Shown piece by piece: positions 8,268 to 17,044 of a DNA stretch of 64,000 nt. The notes beneath the pieces were generated by a model, which ran no database searches, was not told the origin of the DNA, and worked only from the letters and a program-made list of their open reading frames with translations. Position 1 is the stretch's first letter, and each line of letters opens with the position of its first letter. The stretch is from Rahnella rivi. GTDB lineage: Bacteria; Pseudomonadota; Gammaproteobacteria; Enterobacterales; Enterobacteriaceae. The translations under genes were made by a program, and so were the position numbers. The stretch covers positions 186,001-250,000 of the forward strand of contig NZ_JAFMOX010000067.1 of the NCBI RefSeq assembly GCF_019049655.1. The letters are read 5' to 3'.

Positions 8268-9560
8268 TCAGACAGGCGGATTTTCCCGCTCGTCTTCAAT
8301 ATCAATGATCTTTTCTTCGCCACGGAAGATCTCAATCACCTTAAACAGCAGGCTGAGGAAGATGCCGACGATGGTCGCCAGCGCCATGCCTTTCAGCTCC
8401 GCCGCGCCGATGTGGATCTTAGCCCCGCTGACGCCGATGATCAGGATCACCGCCGTCAGGATCAGGTTCTGTGCTTTGTTGTAATCGACCTTTGATTCGA
8501 TCAGTACGCGGATACCCGATGCACCGATCACGCCATACAACAACAACGACACGCCGCCCATCACCGGAACCGGCACCGCCTGAATGGCCGCCGCTAATTT
8601 ACCGATGCACGACAGCAGGATCGCCAGTATTGCCGCGCCGCCGATCACCCAGGTGCTGTAGACCTTGGTGATCGCCATGACGCCGATATTTTCGCCGTAG
8701 GTGGTATTGGGCGTGGAACCGAAGAATCCGGACAGCACCGTCGACAGGCCGTTCGCCAGCATTGAACGGTGCAGGCCGGGGTCACGCAGCAAATCTTTTT
8801 TGACGATGTTTGCCGTCACAACCAGATGCCCGACGTGCTCTGCAATCACCACCAGCGCCGCAGGCAGGATGGTCAGGATCGCCACCCATTCAAAACGCGG
8901 AGTGTAGAAGGTCGGCAGTGCAAACCAGTGCGCACTGGCAATCGCGGAAACATCTACCACGCCCATAAAGAAGGAGAGCGCGTAACCGACCAGCACACCG
9001 ATCAGGATCGGGATAATCGCCAGAAAACCACGGAATAACACCGAGCCCAAAATGGTCACCGACAGCGTCACCACTGAAATGGTCACGGCGGTGGAATCCA
9101 CCGGCGCGCCATCAGCAGGCAGCAGCCCGGCCATGTTCGCCGCCACACCGGCCAGCTCCAGACCGATGACGGCAACGATTGCGCCCATCGCCGCCGGAGG
9201 GAACATCACGTTGATCCAACCAATGCCCGCTTTCTTCACAATCAGCGCCACCAGGCAGAATAACAGCCCGCAGGCGATGAACCCGCCGAGCGCCACTTCA
9301 TAACCCATCGGCAGCAGTAGCAGCACCGGTGAGATAAAGGCAAAACTCGAACCGAGATAAGCGGGTATTTTCCCTTTACAGACAAACAGATACAGCAAAG
9401 TCCCTATGCCATTGAACAGCAGCACCGTCGCCGGATTGATTTTGAACAGAATCGGCACCAGAACGGTGGCACCAAACATGGCAAAAAGATGCTGGAAACT
9501 CAGGGGAATGGTCTGCAATAACGGCGGACGTTCGCTTACCCCGATGACACGACGGGTCAT
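8268..9560 (-). CDS. uraA: Uracil:proton symporter UraA
   Basis: Inner membrane permease of the NCS2 (nucleobase:cation symporter) family that imports uracil. The 430-residue product has about 14 hydrophobic segments and is nearly collinear with E. coli UraA. It retains the substrate-site stretches VVIAEHVGHLVVTAN and GSTPNTTYGENIGVM. The C-terminal tail is short and acidic. The ATG at 9560 begins MTRRVIGVSERPPL, the E. coli start. It is the second gene of upp-uraA, with a terminator-like attenuator between them. Confidence 0.98.
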   Translation of the reverse strand: MTRRVIGVSERPPLLQTIPLSFQHLFAMFGATVLVPILFKINPATVLLFNGIGTLLYLFVCKGKIPAYLGSSFAFISPVLLLLPMGYEVALGGFIACGLLFCLVALIVKKAGIGWINVMFPPAAMGAIVAVIGLELAGVAANMAGLLPADGAPVDSTAVTISVVTLSVTILGSVLFRGFLAIIPILIGVLVGYALSFFMGVVDVSAIASAHWFALPTFYTPRFEWVAILTILPAALVVIAEHVGHLVVTANIVKKDLLRDPGLHRSMLANGLSTVLSGFFGSTPNTTYGENIGVMAITKVYSTWVIGGAAILAILLSCIGKLAAAIQAVPVPVMGGVSLLLYGVIGASGIRVLIESKVDYNKAQNLILTAVILIIGVSGAKIHIGAAELKGMALATIVGIFLSLLFKVIEIFRGEEKIIDIEDERENPPV

Positions 9561-9598
9561 GGATTGATCCTCTGTAAAAAATGGCGGGTAAAAAAATA

Positions 9599-9628
9599 TC
9601 AAAAAAAAGCCGACTGCTTAGTCGGCTT
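9599..9628 (-). terminator. Intrinsic terminator between upp and uraA
   Basis: On the minus strand, AAGCCGACT and AGTCGGCTT form a 9-bp stem around a 4-base loop, followed by eight U residues. It lies 12 bases after the upp stop codon and before uraA, so it should reduce transcription of uraA relative to upp. Confidence 0.88.
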
Positions 9629-9640
9629 ATTGCTTGCTGC

Positions 9641-10267
9641 TTATTTCGTACCAAATATCTTATCGCCCGCATCACCGAGTCCCGGGATGATGTAGCCTTT
9701 TTCATTCAGCCCCTGATCAATCGAGGCGGTGTACAACTCAACGTCAGGGTGCGCAGCTTCCAGCGCGGCAATCCCTTCCGGTGCAGCCACCAGTACCAGC
9801 ACTTTAATGCTCTGGCAGCCGGCTTTTTTCAGCAGGTCGATGGTGGCAATCATAGAACCACCGGTCGCCAGCATCGGGTCAACAACCAGCGCCAGACGTT
9901 CTTCGATATTAGAAACCAGTTTCTGGAAATACGGCACAGGCTTGAGGGTTTCTTCATCACGATACACGCCAACCACGCTGATGCGTGCGCTCGGTACGTG
10001 CTCCAGTACGCCTTCCATCATGCCCAGACCGGCACGCAGGATAGGCACAACGGTGATTTTCTTACCTTTGATCTGATCGATTTCGACCGGGCCATTCCAG
10101 CCTTCAATCGTCACTTTTTCAGTTTCTAAATCGGCAGTCGCTTCATACGTCAGCAGACTTCCCACCTCAGAAGCCAGTTCGCGAAAACGTTTCGTGCTGA
10201 TGTCGTTCTCACGCATCAGGCCCAGCTTGTGTTTCACCAGCGGGTGTTTCACCTCGACGATCTTCAT
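9641..10267 (-). CDS. upp: Uracil phosphoribosyltransferase
   Basis: Salvage enzyme converting uracil and PRPP to UMP in the cytosol. At 208 residues it equals the E. coli protein. The PRPP-binding loop is VDPMLATGGSMIATIDLL at about residues 128-145, and the uracil-binding C terminus GYIIPGLGDAGDKIFGTK is intact. The ATG has AGGAG eight bases upstream. It leads upp-uraA and is divergent from purM, as in E. coli. Confidence 0.99.
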   Translation of the reverse strand: MKIVEVKHPLVKHKLGLMRENDISTKRFRELASEVGSLLTYEATADLETEKVTIEGWNGPVEIDQIKGKKITVVPILRAGLGMMEGVLEHVPSARISVVGVYRDEETLKPVPYFQKLVSNIEERLALVVDPMLATGGSMIATIDLLKKAGCQSIKVLVLVAAPEGIAALEAAHPDVELYTASIDQGLNEKGYIIPGLGDAGDKIFGTK

Positions 10268-10417
10268 TTTTTATTCTCCTAAGGTGGTTGAGCTGCAAAA
10301 AAAATCGCGAGATTATAACGCCATTTTTTTTCAACGCCATAGCTTATAGCCTGATCTGGATCATCAGGAGCCCCGATAGAGTATAGACAGCCTAAAAATC
10401 ATCATCGAATAAGGCGC

Positions 10418-10433
10418 TCGCAAACGTTTGCCT
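10418..10433 (+). promoter_or_regulatory. PurR operator upstream of purM
   Basis: The site contains the perfect 12-base palindrome GCAAACGTTTGC and matches the PUR box consensus. It lies about 65 bases before the purM GTG start. E. coli purMN is repressed by PurR with hypoxanthine or guanine through a site in the same place. Confidence 0.88.
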
Positions 10434-10498
10434 GCGCTGTTAGAATTGCCGCGCTTTATTCTTCAACCACCAACCCAAACCGCCGTGGGGACTTCGCA

Positions 10499-11536
10499 GT
10501 GACCGACAAAACCTCTCTCAGCTATAAAGACGCAGGCGTAGATATCGATGCCGGTAACGCATTGGTAGATCGCATTAAAGGTGTAGTAAAACAGACTCGC
10601 CGCCCGGAAGTGATGGGTGGACTGGGCGGTTTTGGTGCTCTCTGCGCGCTGCCGCAAAAATACCGTGAACCCGTTTTGGTTTCGGGCACCGACGGCGTTG
10701 GCACCAAGCTGCGTCTGGCGATGGATTTGAAACGCCACGATACTATCGGTATCGATCTGGTCGCGATGTGCGTCAACGATTTAATCGTTCAGGGTGCTGA
10801 ACCGCTGTTCTTCCTCGACTATTATGCCACCGGCAAACTGGACGTCGATATCGCCGCCAGCGTGATCACCGGGATCGCCGAAGGCTGTAAGCAATCGGGC
10901 TGTGCGTTAGTCGGTGGTGAAACCGCTGAAATGCCGGGCATGTATCACGGCGAAGATTATGACGTCGCAGGTTTCTGTGTCGGCGTGGTGGAAAAATCAG
11001 AAATTATCGACGGCAGCAAAGTGGCTGACGGCGACGTGCTTATCGGTCTTGCCGCCAGTGGCCCGCATTCCAACGGCTATTCTCTGGTGCGCAAAATTCT
11101 GGAAGTCAGCAACACCAATCCGGAAACCACCGATCTGGCAGGCAAACCGCTGGCCGATCACCTGCTGGCACCGACCAAAATCTACGTGAAATCGATCCTT
11201 AATCTGATCGAAAACGTGGATGTTCACGGCATCGTTCACCTGACCGGTGGCGGCTTCTGGGAAAATATTCCCCGCGTTTTGCCGGACAATACGCAGGTCA
11301 TTATCAACGAATCCAGCTGGGAATGGCCGGACGTCTTCACCTGGTTGCAAACCACCGGTAACGTCAGCCGTCATGAAATGTACCGCACCTTTAACTGTGG
11401 CGTGGGCATGGTCGTGGCACTTCCGGCAGAGCTTGCCGACCAGGCGATTGCTTTACTGAATGACAATGGTGAAAAAGCGTGGAAAATTGGCTATGTTAAA
11501 GCCTCTGATTCCGCTGAACGCGTAATCATTGAATAA
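10499..11536 (+). CDS. purM: Phosphoribosylformylglycinamidine cyclo-ligase (AIR synthetase)
   Basis: Fifth step of de novo purine synthesis: ATP-dependent ring closure of FGAM to AIR. The 345-residue product matches E. coli PurM almost residue for residue (LSYKDAGVDIDAGNALV, SGTDGVGTKLR, GGETAEMPGMYHGEDYD, HLTGGGFWENIPRVLP). The start is GTG, as in E. coli, with GGGGA upstream. purN follows 35 bases later. A PUR box lies in the promoter region. Confidence 0.99.
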   Translation: MTDKTSLSYKDAGVDIDAGNALVDRIKGVVKQTRRPEVMGGLGGFGALCALPQKYREPVLVSGTDGVGTKLRLAMDLKRHDTIGIDLVAMCVNDLIVQGAEPLFFLDYYATGKLDVDIAASVITGIAEGCKQSGCALVGGETAEMPGMYHGEDYDVAGFCVGVVEKSEIIDGSKVADGDVLIGLAASGPHSNGYSLVRKILEVSNTNPETTDLAGKPLADHLLAPTKIYVKSILNLIENVDVHGIVHLTGGGFWENIPRVLPDNTQVIINESSWEWPDVFTWLQTTGNVSRHEMYRTFNCGVGMVVALPAELADQAIALLNDNGEKAWKIGYVKASDSAERVIIE

Positions 11537-11571
11537 TCAGGTAAATCAACTGACTGAAGACAGGTACTGAT

Positions 11572-12210
11572 ATGAAAAGGATTGTGGTTCTGGTATCGGG
11601 CGAAGGGAGCAATCTCCAGGCTCTGATAGAAGCCTGCCAGCAGGGACGAATTAACGCGCAGATCAGCGCTGTCTTCAGTAATAAATCCGCCGCTTACGGT
11701 CTGGAGCGCGCGCGACTGGCAGACATTCCGGCACATGCCCTGGATGTTAAAGCCTACGAAGACCGCGCAGCATTTGATATCGCGCTTGCCGATGCCATCG
11801 AGGCTTATCAGCCTGATCTGGTGGTGCTGGCGGGGTATATGCGTATTCTTACCGCGGATTTCGTCCAGCGTTTCGCCGGGCGCATGATCAACATCCACCC
11901 TTCCCTGCTGCCGAAATATCCCGGTTTACACACTCACCGTCAGGCGATTGACAATCAGGATGATGAGCACGGTACGTCGGTGCATTTCGTGACAGAGCAG
12001 CTCGACGGTGGCCCGGTTATTTTGCAAGCCAAAGTGCCGGTATTCAGTGATGACAGCGAAAACGATCTGGTGGCCCGTGTGCAAACGCAGGAACACAATA
12101 TCTATCCGCTGGTGGTCAGCTGGTTCGTTGAAGGACGTTTATCTCTGAAAAACGATCAGGTTTTACTGGATAATAATCCACTCCCCGAACAGGGTTACGC
12201 AGCGGATTAA
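11572..12210 (+). CDS. purN: Phosphoribosylglycinamide formyltransferase (GAR transformylase 1)
   Basis: Transfers the formyl group of 10-formyltetrahydrofolate to GAR, the third step of purine synthesis. The catalytic residues Asn107, His109 and Asp145 are present, in INIHPSLLPKYPGLHTHRQA and EQLDGGPV. The phosphate-binding GEGSNLQALIEA is at about residues 10-21. Length is 212, the same as in E. coli. It is the second gene of purMN and is followed by a terminator. Confidence 0.98.
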   Translation: MKRIVVLVSGEGSNLQALIEACQQGRINAQISAVFSNKSAAYGLERARLADIPAHALDVKAYEDRAAFDIALADAIEAYQPDLVVLAGYMRILTADFVQRFAGRMINIHPSLLPKYPGLHTHRQAIDNQDDEHGTSVHFVTEQLDGGPVILQAKVPVFSDDSENDLVARVQTQEHNIYPLVVSWFVEGRLSLKNDQVLLDNNPLPEQGYAAD

Positions 12211-12237
12211 TCTGCCTTATCGCGATGATTTCACCAG

Positions 12238-12264
12238 AAACCGGCCCAGTGCCGGTTTTTTATT
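12238..12264 (+). terminator. Terminator after purN
   Basis: AAACCGGC, loop CCAGT, GCCGGTTT, followed by a T run. It lies 28 bases past the purN stop codon. Confidence 0.88.
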
Positions 12265-12433
12265 TCCTGTCATTTGACACTTGTTTACAGTGTAGCCGAT
12301 ATAATCCCCTTCCCGGCGCACGTTTAAACGTCGTTTGTGCGCCGACCTTCGTCTGAAACTCAGTCGTTTCAGATTTCATCTTCAGGAAGGTTACCTCAGG
12401 TAAAACGGCTTTTGATTTTTTGAGGAACACCCC

Positions 12434-13009
12434 ATGTTTAGCAATAACAGCGTCAGATTACGTCCACTGGAAAAGGACGACCTGTCGTTTGTTCATCGTC
12501 TTGATAATAACGCCAGCATTATGCGTTATTGGTTTGAAGAGCCTTATGAGGCCTTTGTCGAGCTGACCGATCTTTATAACAAGCATATTCATGACCAAAG
12601 CGAACGCCGCTTTATCATTGAATTCCAGGGCGGACCTGTCGGCCTTGTGGAGCTGGTGGAAATTAATCACATCCACCGCCGCGCGGAATTTCAGATCATC
12701 ATTGACCCGCAGCATCAGGGCAAAGGTTTCGCCGGAGACGCCGTGCGTCTGGCAATGGATTACGCCTTCTCTGTGCTCAACCTCTATAAACTGTATTTAA
12801 TCGTCGATAAAGAAAACCAAAAGGCGATCCATATCTACAGCAAATTAGGGTTTGAACTGGAAGGCGAATTGAAACAGGAGTTCTTTGTGAACGGAGAATA
12901 TCGCAGCGCCATCCGCATGTGTATTTTCCAGCCGCAATTCCTGGCGAAATATAAAACCAAACCGGTGCAGATCAAACCGGAAGCGGTGATTGGCGCAGGC
13001 GCAGTCTGA
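12434..13009 (+). CDS. speG: Spermidine N1-acetyltransferase
   Basis: GNAT-family enzyme that acetylates spermidine and spermine with acetyl-CoA and so limits polyamine toxicity. It carries the SpeG signatures MRYWFEEPYEAFVEL and DLYNKHIHDQSERRF, which form the allosteric polyamine site, and the acetyl-CoA loop PQHQGKGFAGDA. Length is 191 against 186 in E. coli, with a different C-terminal tail. In E. coli speG lies elsewhere; here it is between purN and ppk. A 220-base leader after the purN terminator suggests its own promoter. Confidence 0.96.
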   Translation: MFSNNSVRLRPLEKDDLSFVHRLDNNASIMRYWFEEPYEAFVELTDLYNKHIHDQSERRFIIEFQGGPVGLVELVEINHIHRRAEFQIIIDPQHQGKGFAGDAVRLAMDYAFSVLNLYKLYLIVDKENQKAIHIYSKLGFELEGELKQEFFVNGEYRSAIRMCIFQPQFLAKYKTKPVQIKPEAVIGAGAV

Positions 13010-13319
13010 TTTAATTCAGCGGATCCTGACTCATTTTCTGCGGGTGAAGGGCGTGAATGTCCTTCATCCGTAAGACTTTTCCCCTATTTTCCCCTCTTTT
13101 ATTCCTTCTTCTAAAACTCTCCCTGTTATGTTGGACTTTCCTGTCAATCTTTCGCAATATTGTTAGTAGACACTAGGCCCCTCACACAAAAGGCTTGCTG
13201 TTACGCTGACGGTTTCGAAAAGCGAACGGCACGAAGATGATGTTGAGCTAAATTGCGGTGTTTTCAGGCAAAATTTTGCCTGTATGGGCCAGGTTGCAAG
13301 CTAAACGAACGGAGTGAAA
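13010..13319. other. Intergenic region speG-ppk (310 bases)
   Basis: No gene was seen. The region holds a pyrimidine-rich stretch (about 13,077-13,122), two CTGTnA words 18 bases apart (13,123 and 13,141) that only loosely recall a Pho box, and an 18-base perfect palindrome at 13,265-13,282. The ppk promoter must lie here, but no convincing -35/-10 pair was picked out. Confidence 0.6.
13265..13282. repeat. 18-base perfect palindrome upstream of ppk
   Basis: CAGGCAAAATTTTGCCTG is fully self-complementary with no loop, which suits a dimeric DNA-binding protein better than an RNA hairpin. It ends 37 bases before the ppk start. The binding protein is unknown. Confidence 0.55.
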
Positions 13320-15389
13320 ATGGGTCAGGAAAAGCTTTATATCGAGAAAGAACTAAGCTGGCTGTCCTTCAATGAACGCGTCTTGCAGGAAGCAGCAGAC
13401 AAAAGTAATCCCCTGATCGAACGGATGCGGTTTTTAGGCATTTATTCCAACAACCTCGATGAATTTTACAAAGTCCGGTTTGCCGATTTAAAACGACGCA
13501 TCCTCATCAGTGAGGAGCAGGGATTTCTTGGCGCTTCCCGGCATTTGCTGAAAAAAATTCAGGCGAAGGTGCTGCGCATCGATCAGGAATTCGACAGCCT
13601 TTATAACGATTTGCTGCTGGAAATGGCGCGTAATCAGATTTTCCTGATTAACGAGCGTCAGGTGTCTGAGAATCAACAGCTCTGGCTGCGACAGTACTTC
13701 AAACATCATCTGCGCCAATTTATCACGCCAATCCTTATCAATCACGACACCAATCTGGTGCAGTTCCTGAAAGACGATTACACCTATCTGGCGGTCGAAA
13801 TTATCCGTGGCGAAGAGATCCATTACGCTCTGCTGGAAATCCCGTCGGATAAAGTGCCGCGTTTCGTCAATCTGCCGCCGGAAGCGCCACGCCGCCGTAA
13901 GCCAATGATCCTGCTGGACAACATTTTGCGTTATTGTCTGGACGACATTTTCAAAGGCTTCTTCGATTACGACGCGCTGAACGCCTATTCGATGAAAATG
14001 ACCCGTGACGCCGAATACGATCTGGTCACGGAAATGGAATCGAGCCTGCTGGAACTGATGTCATCGAGCCTGAAACAGCGTCTGACCGCCGAACCCGTGC
14101 GATTTGTTTATCAGCGCGATATGCCCAATGAGATGGTCGAATTGCTGCGCGGCAAGCTCGGCATTTCTAACTACGATTCAGTGATCGCCGGTGGCCGCTA
14201 CCATAATTTCAAAGATTTCATCGGTTTCCCTAATGTCGGTAAAGCCAATCTGGTGAACCGCCCGCTGCCAAGATTACGGCATCTCTGGTTCGATAAATTC
14301 CGCAATGGTTTTGCAGCGATCCGCGAGCAGGATGTGCTGCTGTACTATCCGTACCACACGTTTGAACACGTGCTTGAGTTGCTGCGTCAGGCGTCATTCG
14401 ACCCGAACGTGCTGTCGATCAAAATCAATATTTACCGCGTCGCCAAAGACTCGCGCATTATTGAATCGATGATCCACGCGGCGCACAACGGCAAGAAAGT
14501 CACCGTGGTGGTTGAGTTACAGGCGCGCTTTGACGAAGAGGCAAATATTCACTGGGCGAAACGTCTGACGGAAGCCGGTGTACACGTTATTTTCTCTGCG
14601 CCGGGCCTGAAAATTCACGCAAAACTCTTTCTTATTTCTCGCCGCGAAGGCGACGAAATTGTCCGCTATGCTCATATTGGGACCGGGAATTTTAACGAGA
14701 AAACAGCACGCCTTTATACCGACTATTCGCTGCTCACCGCGGATGCGCGAATCACTAACGAAGTACGTCGGGTGTTCAACTTTATCGAAAACCCTTACCG
14801 TCCGGTGTCCTTTGAGCATCTGATGGTATCGCCACAGAACTCCCGTGACATGCTTTACCGGTTGATCGACCGGGAAATTGCCAATGTTCAGGCCGGCGAT
14901 ACCGGTGGTATTACGCTGAAAATCAACAACCTGGTGGACAAAGGGCTGATCGACCGTCTTTACGTGGCATCCAACGTCGGCGTGAAAATCCGTCTGCTGA
15001 TCCGCGGGATGTGTTCACTGGTGCCTAATCTGCCCGGTTTTAGCGAAAACATTCAGGTCACCAGTATCATCGACCGTTATCTAGAACATGATCGCGTTTA
15101 CGTGTTTGAAAACGGCGGCGATGCCAAAGTGTTCCTGTCTTCCGCTGACTGGATGACGCGTAATATCGATTACCGTATCGAGGTGGCCGTCGCGTTGCTC
15201 GATCCGCGTCTTAAACAGCGCGTGCTGGACATTCTGGAGCTGCTGTTTAATGACACAGTCAAAGCCAGAGTGATTGATAAAGAACTGAGCAACCGGTATG
15301 TTCCACGCGGAAATCGCCGCAAAGTCCGTGCGCAGCTGGCGATTTACGACTATCTGAAAGATCTGGAACAACAGAGTCAGCAAGCCTGA
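13320..15389 (+). CDS. ppk: Polyphosphate kinase 1
   Basis: Membrane-associated enzyme that polymerises the gamma phosphate of ATP into inorganic polyphosphate and can run in reverse. The 689-residue product has the N domain (ELSWLSFNERVLQEA), the head domain, and two phospholipase D-like C domains. The autophosphorylated histidine lies in APGLKIHAKLFLISR near residue 433, and the second catalytic histidine is in YLEHDRVYVFENGGD. ATG 13320 matches the E. coli start MGQEKLYIEKE and has GGAG five bases upstream. ppx follows after 23 bases, so they are an operon. Confidence 0.98.
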   Translation: MGQEKLYIEKELSWLSFNERVLQEAADKSNPLIERMRFLGIYSNNLDEFYKVRFADLKRRILISEEQGFLGASRHLLKKIQAKVLRIDQEFDSLYNDLLLEMARNQIFLINERQVSENQQLWLRQYFKHHLRQFITPILINHDTNLVQFLKDDYTYLAVEIIRGEEIHYALLEIPSDKVPRFVNLPPEAPRRRKPMILLDNILRYCLDDIFKGFFDYDALNAYSMKMTRDAEYDLVTEMESSLLELMSSSLKQRLTAEPVRFVYQRDMPNEMVELLRGKLGISNYDSVIAGGRYHNFKDFIGFPNVGKANLVNRPLPRLRHLWFDKFRNGFAAIREQDVLLYYPYHTFEHVLELLRQASFDPNVLSIKINIYRVAKDSRIIESMIHAAHNGKKVTVVVELQARFDEEANIHWAKRLTEAGVHVIFSAPGLKIHAKLFLISRREGDEIVRYAHIGTGNFNEKTARLYTDYSLLTADARITNEVRRVFNFIENPYRPVSFEHLMVSPQNSRDMLYRLIDREIANVQAGDTGGITLKINNLVDKGLIDRLYVASNVGVKIRLLIRGMCSLVPNLPGFSENIQVTSIIDRYLEHDRVYVFENGGDAKVFLSSADWMTRNIDYRIEVAVALLDPRLKQRVLDILELLFNDTVKARVIDKELSNRYVPRGNRRKVRAQLAIYDYLKDLEQQSQQA

Positions 15390-15412
15390 ACCCCCTGGAG
15401 CGTTACATAACT

Positions 15413-16960
15413 ATGCCCCTTAAAAACAGCTCATTGAGTGCCAAGCCACAGGAAATTGCGGCGATCGATCTCGGGTCGAACAGTTTCCACATGGTGATCG
15501 CGCGCGTCGTTAACGGCGCATTACAGGTTTTAGGTCGCCTGAAACAACGCGTTCATCTGGCTGACGGCCTCGACAGTAAAAATGTGCTCAGTGAAGAAGC
15601 CATTCAACGAGGGCTGGATTGCCTGGCTTTGTTTGCCGAACGCCTGCAAGGTTTTCCGGATAACAACGTCACCATCGTCGGGACGCACACTCTGCGTCAG
15701 GCGGTGAATGCTGAGGAATTCCTCAAGCGCGCCGCAGAAGTCATCCCCTACCCGATCGAAATCATTTCCGGTCAGGAAGAAGCTCGCCTGATTTTCATGG
15801 GTGTGGAGCATACGCAGCCGGAAAAAGGCCGCAAACTGGTGGTCGATATTGGTGGCGGATCCACGGAACTGGTCATCGGGGAGGATTTCGAGCCATTGCT
15901 GGCCGAGAGCCGCCGCATGGGCTGCGTCAGTTTTGCGCAGATGTTTTTCCCCAACGGTGAAATCAGCCGCAGCAATTTTAAACGCGCCCAGCTCGCCGCC
16001 GCACAAAAACTGGAAACGCTGGCATGGCAATACCGTCTGCAAGGCTGGCAGTATGCGCTTGGCGCATCCGGCAGTATTAAAGCCGCGCATGAAGTCCTGG
16101 TGGAAATGGGCGAAAAGGACGGTTTGATTACGCCTGAACGTCTGGAAATGCTTACCGAAGCGGTGCTGAACTTTAAGAACTTCGACGCGCTGGATCTTCC
16201 GGGGCTGTCAGAAGATCGTCAGTCAGTTTTCGTGCCGGGGCTGGCCATTCTGCGTGGCGTGTTTGATGCGCTGGCGGTCAAAGAACTCCGTCTTTCTGAC
16301 GGCGCGCTGCGTGAAGGCGTGCTGTATGAAATGGAAGGCCGCTTCCGTCATCAGGATATCCGCACGCGTACCGCGAAAAGCCTGGCCGAGCATTACAACA
16401 TCGACCGGGAACAGGCGCGCCGCGTACTGGAAACCACCGAGCAGCTTTACAGCCAGTGGCTGGCGCAGAACACCAAACTGGTTCAGCCTCAGCTCGAATC
16501 ACTGCTGAAATTCAGCGCCATGCTGCATGAGGTGGGTTTGAGCATCAACCACACCGGTATGCACCGTCACTCTTCCTATATTCTGCAAAACACCAATTTG
16601 CCGGGGTTCAATCAGGAACAGCAAACGCTGCTGGCAACGCTGGTGCGTTTCCATCGTAAAGCGATCAAGCTGGAAGAGTTGCCGCGCCTGAATTTGTTTA
16701 AGAAGAAGCACTATATTCCGCTGATCCAGCTATTGCGCCTCGGGGCACTGCTCAATAACCAGCGTCAGTCCACCACGACGCCGGAATCTCTGCGGTTATC
16801 GACGGATGATAATCACTGGACGCTGCGCTTCCCTGCCGGTTATCTGGCGCAGAACAACCTGGTTCAGCTGGATTTCGAACGTGAACAAAGTTACTGGGAT
16901 GACGTCACCGGCTGGAAACTGATGCTGGAAGAAGAAGATGTGGGGTCTTCAGAAAGCTAA
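15413..16960 (+). CDS. ppx: Exopolyphosphatase
   Basis: Releases terminal phosphate from polyphosphate and can also hydrolyse pppGpp. It belongs to the ASKHA (actin-like) fold, with phosphate-binding loops IDLGSNSFHMVIARV at about residues 18-32 and DIGGGSTELVIG at about 144-155, and a C-terminal HD-like domain (LHEVGLSINHTGMHRHSSYIL). Length is 515 against 513 in E. coli. GGAG lies 12 bases before the ATG, a long spacing that may lower its translation relative to ppk. Confidence 0.98.
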   Translation: MPLKNSSLSAKPQEIAAIDLGSNSFHMVIARVVNGALQVLGRLKQRVHLADGLDSKNVLSEEAIQRGLDCLALFAERLQGFPDNNVTIVGTHTLRQAVNAEEFLKRAAEVIPYPIEIISGQEEARLIFMGVEHTQPEKGRKLVVDIGGGSTELVIGEDFEPLLAESRRMGCVSFAQMFFPNGEISRSNFKRAQLAAAQKLETLAWQYRLQGWQYALGASGSIKAAHEVLVEMGEKDGLITPERLEMLTEAVLNFKNFDALDLPGLSEDRQSVFVPGLAILRGVFDALAVKELRLSDGALREGVLYEMEGRFRHQDIRTRTAKSLAEHYNIDREQARRVLETTEQLYSQWLAQNTKLVQPQLESLLKFSAMLHEVGLSINHTGMHRHSSYILQNTNLPGFNQEQQTLLATLVRFHRKAIKLEELPRLNLFKKKHYIPLIQLLRLGALLNNQRQSTTTPESLRLSTDDNHWTLRFPAGYLAQNNLVQLDFEREQSYWDDVTGWKLMLEEEDVGSSES

Positions 16961-16982
16961 GCCTTTCCGGCGATAAACCCCC

Positions 16983-17026
16983 AAAAAAAACCTCTGCACG
17001 CGAAGGCGTCAGAGGTTTTTTATTTT
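16983..17026. terminator. Bidirectional terminator between ppx and yfgF
   Basis: Left arm of A residues then CCTCTG pairs with CAGAGG then T residues. The loop holds a second small stem (ACGC-GAAG-GCGT). A/T runs flank both sides, so it serves the convergent genes ppx and yfgF. Confidence 0.88.
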
Positions 17027-17044
17027 TAGGATGAAAACTGCAGG

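Noticed and set aside
13123..13160. Pho box before ppk
   Set aside because: CTGTTAT and CTGTCAA occur 18 bases apart, not the 11-base tandem spacing of PhoB sites, and the second halves do not match.
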